Assembly (NCBI GenBank): GCA_023427925.1
Contig: JAEYZS010000029.1
Location: 1-5,736 of the forward strand
Length of the DNA: 5,736 nucleotides
Direction: 5' to 3'
DNA from: Pseudomonadota bacterium
GTDB taxonomy: Bacteria > Bdellovibrionota > Bdellovibrionia > Bdellovibrionales > JAEYZS01
The notes below the pieces were generated by a model. It was given only the letters and a program-made list of their open reading frames with translations. It made no database searches and was not told where the DNA came from. Shown one piece after another: positions 1 to 5,325 of the stretch. Each line of letters starts with the position of its first letter. The first letter of the stretch is position 1. The position numbers and the translations under genes were made by a program.

Positions 1-858
1 TATCAGAACTGCGCGCCAATGAATTTCGAAAATACGTCAGACAAGGTATCAGGATTTGATAACGAAATCCCAGATCCTCGCATACCTGACAATCATATTG
101 ATCCGATAGAAAACGATGACGGAGGTCATCCTATTGGCGGCGGCGATGGAAATGATACTGGCGATGATGGTGGCGATGGGTCAGGATATACTTCTGATGC
201 TTATTGCGAAGAACAACTTAAAGGCAATACTCAGGTAACTTACGCTTCAATTGCTGATACAAACTCTGAATACATTACTATTACAGGAAGTGATCTCAAT
301 GCTCCAGTAAACGCCGAAAACATTAGCTTTGCAGGAAAGGGCAATTATAAAAATATCTCCATTACGGCCCGCAATCTTAATGAGTTGGGTTCTTTAAACG
401 CACAGTCTATATATATAAATGCGGTCAACGTGGGCCATCTTGAAAAATTCAACACAGGCACACTGACTGTATTAGCAAACCATATTGAGTCGGTTTCTAA
501 ACTTAATGCCGTTTTTTGTTTAAACGCTCACTCTATATCTAAAGTAGAAAGTCTTGCGGCAAAAGCTTCAATCTACGGTCGATCTGAAAATGGATCAAAA
601 GCAAAACTAGCTAGCTTTAAAAAAGCAGCTGCGTTTATGAGTTTCCATGATTTAGAAATTGGAGAGATTGAAAGCGGCGCCTTCAGCGGAAGAATCGAAA
701 ATAGCACCGTACAATCTTTAAGTAAGTCAGCTGGAGTTGTTTATTTAGTGAACTCTAGAGTCGAATCCGTAAGCAATTTTGCTGGAACAATCTATTTGAT
801 TGGTGACTCATCTATCGGTAGCCAAAGCCAATCTAGTATTAGAATCATTAAAAAATAA
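1..858 (+). CDS. Probable lipoprotein with Asp/Gly-rich linker and beta-solenoid repeats (5' end outside window)
   Basis: I do not recognise a named family. The frame is open to the left edge and reads Tyr-Gln-Asn-Cys-Ala-Pro before the ATG at 19. That ATG has no Shine-Dalgarno sequence, so I take the gene as truncated by the window, with a signal peptide ending near the Cys codon at 10-12. Numbering from the Met at 19, residues 1-32 are polar, 33-57 form a Gly/Asp-rich spacer, and 82-271 hold about ten imperfect repeats of 17-21 residues. The repeat pattern is Asn/Ala at the start, two alternating hydrophobic residues, a small residue, a hydrophobic residue, then Ser/Lys and Leu/Phe. That spacing fits a beta-helix or similar solenoid. 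Cys63 and Cys167 are the only cysteines after the lipid Cys. The C-terminus is a short basic tail, with no anchor or autotransporter barrel. A secreted or outer-membrane-tethered binding or structural protein is the likely role; substrate unknown. The gene stands alone, closed by a strong terminator. Confidence 0.75.
   Translation, partial: YQNCAPMNFENTSDKVSGFDNEIPDPRIPDNHIDPIENDDGGHPIGGGDGNDTGDDGGDGSGYTSDAYCEEQLKGNTQVTYASIADTNSEYITITGSDLNAPVNAENISFAGKGNYKNISITARNLNELGSLNAQSIYINAVNVGHLEKFNTGTLTVLANHIESVSKLNAVFCLNAHSISKVESLAAKASIYGRSENGSKAKLASFKKAAAFMSFHDLEIGEIESGAFSGRIENSTVQSLSKSAGVVYLVNSRVESVSNFAGTIYLIGDSSIGSQSQSSIRIIKK
262..831 (+). repeat. About ten degenerate 17-21-residue protein repeats
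   Basis: Read in the lipoprotein frame, the segment divides into units such as NSEYITITGSDLNAPVNA, NYKNISITARNLNELGSL, NAQSIYINAVNVGHLEKF, NTGTLTVLANHIESVSKL, AFSGRIENSTVQSLSKS, AGVVYLVNSRVESVSNF and AGTIYLIGDSSIGSQSQ. Hydrophobic residues fall at matching positions, and most units end in a Ser/Lys-Leu/Phe-like pair. A short irregular piece (residues 100-108) interrupts after the first unit, and the fifth unit is extended to 21 residues. The DNA itself is not repetitive, so the repeats are old and diverged. The period fits one coil of a beta-solenoid; this fold is inferred, not shown. Confidence 0.65.
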
Positions 859-874
859 TTAACGCATCCGAAAT

Positions 875-910
875 AAAAAGCCTACAGACACATATCTGTA
901 GGCTTTTTTT
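875..910. terminator. Bidirectional intrinsic terminator
   Basis: A perfect 9-bp stem, GCCTACAGA at 880-888 with TCTGTAGGC at 895-903, encloses a six-base loop (CACATA). It is followed on the plus strand by seven T (904-910) and preceded by five A (875-879), which give a T-tract on the minus strand. It lies 16 bases after the lipoprotein stop and 17 bases past the methyltransferase stop, so it can end transcription of both convergent genes. Confidence 0.93.
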
Positions 911-927
911 ATTTCCAAACAATGTTA

Positions 928-1749
928 TTAGTTGGGTTTTACAAAACGCAATGTCATGCGATCGCTCTCACCCATTGCCATATATTTTTCTTTGTCCTTA
1001 TCTCCGAGTCTGAGCGCCGGAGGAAGCGTCCATACACCCTCAGGATGATTTCTAGTGTCCTTTGGATTAGCATTGATTTCCGATTTTTCTTGGAGCTTAA
1101 ATCCTGCTTTTTCTGCAATACGAATAACATCTGATTCTTTCATGTATCCGGATTTGAACTTTGGATCTTTTTTAGATTTCTCGTCTGCTCTGTGTTCAAC
1201 GACCCCAAGAATTCCACCCGGCTTCAATGCTTTAAAGAAAGCTTCAAATGCTGCTGCTTCCGAACCCTTCGCAGCCCAGTTATGAACGTTTCTAAACGTA
1301 AGAACCATGTCAGCAGTGCCTTCCGGAGCAATCGGATCAGTTGGAGGATTAAACACAGTCATGTGGATTTTCTTTTCCAATTCTGGATGGGACTTCTTCC
1401 AAGTATTAAATTTTTCATTTATGTTCTTGAGATACTCCACTTCTGTATTTTGTGGGAATCCCGCAGCTATAAAGTGACCCTTCTGCGCAAGGTATGGAGC
1501 TAAAATTTCAGTATACCATCCAGCACCAGGAGTGATTTCAACAATTGTCATCTCAGGTTGAACACCAAAAAACTTTAATGTCTCGGTAGGATGTCGATAT
1601 TGATCGCGAGCCATATTCTGAGGACTTCTGAAATGGTTGTTACTTACGGCCTCTTCAATGGTTTGCGGGAATTTGGATTTGTGAGCAGAGCTACAGCCCA
1701 TCGTTGTTGCGACAACAATTACCGCCGCAATAGTACCAAAAAACTTCAT
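928..1749 (-). CDS. Exported SAM-dependent methyltransferase-like lipoprotein (COG4798 type)
   Basis: The 273-residue protein starts at an ATG with a strong Shine-Dalgarno (GAGGAGGA, 1753-1760). Residues 1-18 form a signal peptide ending Thr-Thr-Met-Gly before Cys19, a slightly off-consensus lipobox. The mature part resembles the predicted methyltransferases of COG4798. Residues 48-63 hold the conserved Arg-Asp...Arg-His-Pro...Phe-Phe-Gly lead-in. Residues 70-81 (VEITPGAGWYTE) are the SAM-binding glycine loop. Residues 137-148 (DMVLTFRNVHNW) match the next strand and its following motif, and 165-179 (LKPGGILGVVEHRAD) the post-motif strand. The Rossmann core therefore looks intact. Substrate and reaction are unknown in the family as far as I know. 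The signal peptide would place the enzyme outside the cytoplasm, away from the SAM pool, so it may bind another ligand. It is alone or read from the zinc-ribbon gene 144 bases upstream. Confidence 0.87.
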   Translation of the reverse strand: MKFFGTIAAVIVVATTMGCSSAHKSKFPQTIEEAVSNNHFRSPQNMARDQYRHPTETLKFFGVQPEMTIVEITPGAGWYTEILAPYLAQKGHFIAAGFPQNTEVEYLKNINEKFNTWKKSHPELEKKIHMTVFNPPTDPIAPEGTADMVLTFRNVHNWAAKGSEAAAFEAFFKALKPGGILGVVEHRADEKSKKDPKFKSGYMKESDVIRIAEKAGFKLQEKSEINANPKDTRNHPEGVWTLPPALRLGDKDKEKYMAMGESDRMTLRFVKPN

Positions 1750-1893
1750 ACTTCCTCCTCATGTTGAAAAATAAAAAACGTCTTTCCATATTCATGAAGG
1801 TCGAAAGGATGTGCAACCCTTTAAGTATAAATTTATTTTAATATTCTCGTTTTAAGAGTGAGCAAATACTAAACGACACACGACTTTAGTCGG

Positions 1894-2250
1894 TTATGCT
1901 TTTCTTACAAATTCTGATTTTAGATTCATGTCTCCAAATCCTTCGATCTTGCAAGAAATATTGTGACCATCTCCCATATCTCTCAGGCGGATATTTTTCA
2001 CTTTAGTTCCAGACTTAATTGGCTTAGGCGCCCCCTTGACTGGAAGATCTTTTATGACAACGACAGAATCACCATCAATTAGCACATTTCCATTGGCGTC
2101 TCGAATTGCTGAGTCCTCAACTTCTTGTGCCTCGGATTTTTCTAACTCTTGCTGATTCCATTCGTGTGAGCACTGAGGGCAAACCCACATAGCACCATCC
2201 TGATAGGTATATTCACTTTGACACTTTGGACATTGTGGCTCGTTTGCCAT
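1894..2250 (-). CDS. yjdM: YjdM/PhnA-type zinc-ribbon protein
   Basis: This 118-residue cytoplasmic protein matches the YjdM (formerly PhnA) family, close to the usual length of about 110. The N-terminal zinc ribbon has two CxxC knuckles, CPKC at residues 7-10 and CPQC at 24-27. An acidic linker (about 33-48) joins it to the C-terminal PhnA domain (about 49-118), recognisable by [23 protein letters not shown], read here as DANGNVL at 51-57 then [15 protein letters not shown] at 59-73, and by the ending KSEFVRKA. The start ATG is preceded by AGAGGAG at 2258-2264 with seven bases of spacing. Although often annotated as an alkylphosphonate utilisation protein, the name comes from an early association with phosphonate growth. 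No phosphonate genes are nearby and the molecular function is not established. It is divergent from the antiporter gene. Confidence 0.93.
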   Translation of the reverse strand: MANEPQCPKCQSEYTYQDGAMWVCPQCSHEWNQQELEKSEAQEVEDSAIRDANGNVLIDGDSVVVIKDLPVKGAPKPIKSGTKVKNIRLRDMGDGHNISCKIEGFGDMNLKSEFVRKA

Positions 2251-2298
2251 ACTCGCACTCCTCTTCGAATCTCCATACTACGTCTATTAGGTGCTTTG

Positions 2299-2326
2299 AG
2301 TCTAACTCTCATTCATACAGAAACAA
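2299..2326 (-). promoter_or_regulatory. Possible promoter for the zinc-ribbon gene
   Basis: On the minus strand a TTGTTT (-35 candidate, 2321-2326) and a TAGACT (-10 candidate, 2299-2304) are separated by 16 bases. Each matches the sigma-70 consensus at four of six positions. The spot, about 50 bases before the start codon in a divergent gap, is reasonable, but the match is weak and by eye only. Confidence 0.25.
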
Positions 2327-2375
2327 TGCGTTGAATATTATCTGAAGTTGCTATGTAAAAAAATTTGCAAGGCAT

Positions 2376-2411
2376 TTTGTTAATGACAAAGAAAGCCATA
2401 CTCAATTAAGT
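2376..2411 (+). promoter_or_regulatory. Possible promoter and small palindrome before the antiporter gene
   Basis: ATGACA at 2383-2388 matches the -35 consensus at five of six positions. The best -10 at 17-base spacing (TTAAGT, 2406-2411) is poor. A short inverted repeat, TTTGT 2376-2380 with ACAAA 2386-2390, overlaps the -35 candidate and could be an operator half-pair. The rest of the 188-base divergent gap (2251-2438) is AT-rich, and I see no other clear signal. Confidence 0.2.
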
Positions 2412-2438
2412 TTTTTTATAAAACACAAGGAAGTTTCC

Positions 2439-3533
2439 ATGTTCGCAATCACTAAAAAATTCAATTGGGTCGCCATTTTTCCATATCTCTGTCTGTCAGT
2501 TCTCGTGGCTTTGAATTTCGTAACTGAAGTTTCTTTGATAATCTCACTCGTTGCAGTTTTATTTTTAGGTATTGCAGTGATGGCATCTGTCTATCACGCA
2601 GAAGATATTGCTCACAGTATTGGTGAAGGACTCGGAACGCTAGTCCTTGCTCTTTCCGTTACAGTCATTGAAGTTGGACTGATCTTGTCGATCATGTCCT
2701 CGGGTAGCGAAGGAACCAATGCTGTGGCCCGAGATACTGTTTTTGCCGCTGTGATGATCATTTGTAACGGAATAGTAGGCCTTTGCTTATTACTCGGAGG
2801 ATTGAAGTATAAAGAAATAGGTTTTCAATTCCGGGGATCGAACACACTTTTACTAGTCGTGATCTGCCTTTCTGTGATTTGCTTTATCCTTCCCAATTAC
2901 ACGACTTCCATCATCGGTCCTTACTATAACTCTGGCCAATTGATTTTTATTTCAATAGTCTCGATCTTGCTCTACGGTGCCTTAGTTATTGCTCAAACAC
3001 GGACTCACAAGTATTACTTTGAAACCCCACAAGAAATACCTGAGGGGGGCGAAGAACTAGAGGCCGAGCCTATCGAGTGGCGCGCTCTCATTATGAGTTT
3101 TGTTGCGCTCATTGTGGGACTAGCAAGCGTGATTGGCCTGGCGAAGTTTATTGCTCCTACTCTTGAGCTTGGCCTAGTTACTTTGGGAGCTCCCAAAGCC
3201 GTTATCGGTCTTATCATTGCAACTATTGTTCTTTTACCCGAAGCAATTACGGCAGTATTTGCAGCACGGGAAAATCGTTTACAAACAAGCTTAAATCTCG
3301 CTCTTGGATCAGGGGCGGCCAGTATTGCATTAACCATTCCCGTGATAAGCGCCTACTCAGTTATAAAAAATCAACCAATCATGTTAGGCCTCGATCCGAA
3401 AAATTCAGTTTTCTTGCTACTTACAATTATTGTGTGCAGTCTAACTTTGGGGAATGGGAAAGCAACCGCACTACACGGGATAATTCAACTAATAATTCTG
3501 TGTGCATATTTTACGGTTACTCTTATTCCGTAG
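2439..3533 (+). CDS. chaA: ChaA-type calcium (sodium/potassium)/proton antiporter
   Basis: At 364 residues the protein is nearly the same length as E. coli ChaA (366) and belongs to the Ca2+:cation antiporter (CaCA) superfamily. It is an inner-membrane protein with about eleven hydrophobic segments in two inverted halves. The first signature repeat lies at residues 62-84 (GEGLGTLVLALSVTVIEVG region, acidic Glu78), followed by a helix containing Asn110. The second lies at 251-295 (IVLLPEAITAVFAA, acidic Glu268). These two glutamates are the expected ion-coordinating pair. A cytoplasmic loop at about 188-215, rich in Glu (198-211), separates the halves, as in ChaA. The start ATG has AAGGAAG at 2427-2433. 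In E. coli the protein exports Na+, K+ or Ca2+ in exchange for protons, mainly at high pH or salt. It is followed on the same strand by a mechanosensitive channel gene. Confidence 0.93.
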   Translation: MFAITKKFNWVAIFPYLCLSVLVALNFVTEVSLIISLVAVLFLGIAVMASVYHAEDIAHSIGEGLGTLVLALSVTVIEVGLILSIMSSGSEGTNAVARDTVFAAVMIICNGIVGLCLLLGGLKYKEIGFQFRGSNTLLLVVICLSVICFILPNYTTSIIGPYYNSGQLIFISIVSILLYGALVIAQTRTHKYYFETPQEIPEGGEELEAEPIEWRALIMSFVALIVGLASVIGLAKFIAPTLELGLVTLGAPKAVIGLIIATIVLLPEAITAVFAARENRLQTSLNLALGSGAASIALTIPVISAYSVIKNQPIMLGLDPKNSVFLLLTIIVCSLTLGNGKATALHGIIQLIILCAYFTVTLIP

Positions 3534-3571
3534 AGATGCTCAACGCATAATCCAGATTCAACTATATTTCG

Positions 3572-3591
3572 AATGTGTTTAACTTCACATT
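3572..3591. promoter_or_regulatory. CRP/FNR-family-like palindrome upstream of the channel gene
   Basis: AATGTG (3572-3577) and CACATT (3586-3591) are perfect inverted arms around eight bases. Read as TGTGN-N6-TCACA it fits the E. coli CRP site TGTGA-N6-TCACA with one mismatch in the core and the usual A/T flanks. Its centre (3581.5) lies about 60 bases before the likely transcription start for the channel gene, a classic activator position. Whether the host has a CRP-like regulator with this specificity cannot be seen here. Confidence 0.4.
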
Positions 3592-3606
3592 TATGTCGCA
3601 TCACAA

Positions 3607-3635
3607 TTTTAATTTTCTACAAAATAGTGTATAAG
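3607..3635 (+). promoter_or_regulatory. Possible promoter for the mechanosensitive channel gene
   Basis: TATAAG (3630-3635) matches the -10 consensus at five of six positions. A poor -35, TTTTAA (3607-3612), lies 17 bases upstream. Transcription would begin near 3642, leaving a leader of only about 16 bases. A weak -35 fits with activator dependence on the palindrome just upstream. Confidence 0.3.
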
Positions 3636-3645
3636 GAATATAAAT

Positions 3646-3651
3646 AAGGAG
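3646..3651 (+). promoter_or_regulatory. Shine-Dalgarno that fixes the TTG start of the channel gene
   Basis: AAGGAG lies six bases before TTG 3658-3660. The next in-frame ATG (3700) has no ribosome-binding sequence and would remove the N-terminal residues before the first membrane helix, so the TTG is the better start. Confidence 0.85.
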
Positions 3652-3657
3652 TTTAAA

Positions 3658-4887
3658 TTGAACGACATTATCAATACTTTATCATCGCATCCTAATTGGA
3701 TGGTTCCAGTCAACTTAGGCGCGCTAATAATTATAACTATTCTGTCTTTTGTTGTTGTACGAAGCATTCTAGCCAAATCGATCCCCTATGTAACAAAAGG
3801 TGTGTCCAATGTTTGGGCTCAGTGTTTTCTTAATAATAAATTGTTATCAAGAGCTTCTTGGTTACCGCCTCTTTTGATTTTCCATATGGGAATCAATGCA
3901 ATTCCAGGCTTAGACGACAGCACAACAACAGTCCTTCAAAAACTAGTTCATATCTTAATCGTTATTGTTACTCTGTTCAGTTTGACCGCACTATTAAATA
4001 GCATTAATAACTCCTACTCTAGATTATCGATTTCCAAAAATCGTCCGATCAAAGGTATCTTGCAGTTGGTTTCTATCTTACTTTATGCGGCTTCGACTAT
4101 TCTGGTGTTCTCGATAGTTCTTAACAAGACACCTTGGTTCTTCTTGAGTGGCCTTGGTGCTATGACGGCTATATTACTTTTGGTTTTTAAGGATACAATT
4201 TTATCTCTTGTTGCCGGCATTCAAATTACAACCAATGATTTTATTCGCGTGGGCGACTGGGTTGAGATGACACAGTTTGGTGCTGATGGAGATGTTGTTG
4301 ATATAGCTCTCCACGCAGTAAAAGTTCAAAACTGGGATAAAACTATCACGATTATTCCTACTCATAAGTTTTTAGAAAATTCCTATAAAAATTGGAGAGG
4401 AATGTCTGAATCTGGTGGCCGCAGAATCAAGCGACCTGTATATATTGATTTAAGTTCAATACGATTTTTAAAAGAAGAGCAAATCGAACGCCTTAAGGCT
4501 TTTAGACTTATTAAAGAATATCTAGAAACCAAAAATAAAGAACTCGAAGAAGTAAATAAAAATTCAGATATAGTCAATCGCAGACGACTTACCAATGTTG
4601 GTACGTTTAGGGCTTATCTTTACAATTACCTCAAGGAACATCCAAGGATTCACAAAGATATGACTTTAATGGTAAGGCAACTGGCTCCAGCAGGTAACGG
4701 CTTACCTATCGAAATTTATTGTTTCACCAATACGACCAAGTGGGCGGAGTACGAAGGAATTCAATCCGATATTTTTGATCACGTTCTTGCAATAGCGCCG
4801 GAGTTTGGCTTAAAAGTCTTCCAAGAACCAAGTGGAGCAAACTTTGAATCTCTCGTGGCTACGAGTAATAACGCTAGGGATCGCTGA
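3658..4887 (+). CDS. ybdG: YbdG-type MscS family mechanosensitive channel
   Basis: The 409-residue protein is close in length to E. coli YbdG (415) and matches that branch of the MscS superfamily. It forms an inner-membrane channel that opens under membrane tension to release solutes on osmotic downshift. Membrane helices lie at about 16-38, 68-84, 92-114 and 130-153, with the pore-lining helix at about 160-190 (LSGLGAMTAILLLVFKDT then ILSLVAGI). The beta domain follows at 194-247, with FIRVGDWVEM at 195-204 and the conserved IIPTHKFLENSYKNW ending. The cytoplasmic domain (248-409) contains the extra charged, helical segment (about 270-310) typical of YbdG relative to MscS. Translation starts at TTG, which may keep expression low. 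It follows the antiporter gene by 124 bases with no terminator between, so read-through is possible in addition to its own promoter. Confidence 0.93.
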   Translation: MNDIINTLSSHPNWMVPVNLGALIIITILSFVVVRSILAKSIPYVTKGVSNVWAQCFLNNKLLSRASWLPPLLIFHMGINAIPGLDDSTTTVLQKLVHILIVIVTLFSLTALLNSINNSYSRLSISKNRPIKGILQLVSILLYAASTILVFSIVLNKTPWFFLSGLGAMTAILLLVFKDTILSLVAGIQITTNDFIRVGDWVEMTQFGADGDVVDIALHAVKVQNWDKTITIIPTHKFLENSYKNWRGMSESGGRRIKRPVYIDLSSIRFLKEEQIERLKAFRLIKEYLETKNKELEEVNKNSDIVNRRRLTNVGTFRAYLYNYLKEHPRIHKDMTLMVRQLAPAGNGLPIEIYCFTNTTKWAEYEGIQSDIFDHVLAIAPEFGLKVFQEPSGANFESLVATSNNARDR

Positions 4888-4900
4888 GCGAACCCTAGTG
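4872..4900. terminator. Hairpin at a convergent gene boundary, stop codon in the loop
   Basis: CGCTAGGG (4872-4879) pairs with CCCTAGTG (4893-4900) through one G-T wobble. After one A-A mismatch, TCGC (4881-4884) pairs with GCGA (4888-4891). The three-base loop is exactly the TGA stop of the channel gene. No T-run follows on the plus strand and only a weak TTATTA follows on the minus strand. It could slow polymerase or protect the mRNA 3' end rather than act as a standard intrinsic terminator. Confidence 0.45.
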
Positions 4901-4917
4901 AGGCGGTAGAATAAAGA

Positions 4918-5325
4918 CTATTTATTTTTACAAAAAACTTTGTCGAGAGAGTACTTTCCTGCACCTGTGAAAACAAGCAATACACATGAAGCAAGAAATA
5001 AAAATGCAAGCTCCTTGACTTGAAACGGATCATTGGCGTGCGCAACGAATCCAGCCACAAACATTGTGAAACCTAAAGCCCCGGCCGACAATCTAGTCAA
5101 TAATCCTAAGGCAATCAGAACACCACCACCGAACTCCGCAAGTGCTGCACACCACGCAAAAAATGTTGGCGCTGGAAAGCCCATTGAAGCTAAGCCCTCA
5201 ACCAATTGTTGCATCGGTGGAATCTTCATCCATCCGTGAGCAATTGCCATTGAGAGTCCCAAATAAATTCTAAAAATCAATAACCCCAAATCAGGATTCT
5301 TAACTAAACTTTTAATTTTGTTCAT
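4918..5325 (-). CDS. DoxX family membrane protein
   Basis: This 135-residue protein has the DoxX family length and four-helix plan, with helices at about 12-33, 55-76, 80-98 and 105-121. Family-typical residues are visible: Arg19 in helix 1 (LLIFRIYLGLSMAIAHGWMK region, His30-Gly31), Glu64 with the Gly triplet 66-68, GLLTR at 74-78, His96 near the end of helix 3, and GAGKYSLD at 121-128. DoxX proteins sit in the inner membrane. Some relatives are linked to respiratory or redox partners, for example the mycobacterial complex with superoxide dismutase and a thiosulfate sulfurtransferase, but this does not fix a role here. The start ATG overlaps the end of the upstream membrane-protein gene by 14 bases, so the two are probably translated from one mRNA. 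Its only partner in view is that gene. Confidence 0.92.
   Translation of the reverse strand: MNKIKSLVKNPDLGLLIFRIYLGLSMAIAHGWMKIPPMQQLVEGLASMGFPAPTFFAWCAALAEFGGGVLIALGLLTRLSAGALGFTMFVAGFVAHANDPFQVKELAFLFLASCVLLVFTGAGKYSLDKVFCKNK

Noticed and set aside
922..1503. Several plus-strand open frames opposite the methyltransferase gene
   Set aside because: They lack ribosome sites, have compositions unlike real proteins, and lie antisense to a gene with clear family motifs.
1804..1829. Possible promoter (TATACT, minus strand 1824-1829) and AAAGG/CCTTT repeat before the methyltransferase gene
   Set aside because: The -10-like box is good, but no acceptable -35 lies 16-18 bases upstream and the five-base arms are within chance for this composition.
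1881..1892. CGAC-TTTA-GTCG hairpin after the zinc-ribbon gene
   Set aside because: The stem has only four pairs and no T-run follows on the minus strand, so it is too weak to call a terminator.
3014..3337. Minus-strand open frame of 107 codons inside the antiporter gene
   Set aside because: It is antisense to the conserved second half of the antiporter, including the Glu268 motif, and shows no recognisable domain or Shine-Dalgarno.
4779..5060. Minus-strand open frame spanning the channel and DoxX 3' ends
   Set aside because: It overlaps two well-supported genes in other frames and crosses their convergent boundary, so it is a chance frame.
5033..5239. Plus-strand open frame opposite the DoxX gene
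   Set aside because: Its Ala/Pro/Asn-rich translation is the usual shadow of a hydrophobic gene on the other strand.
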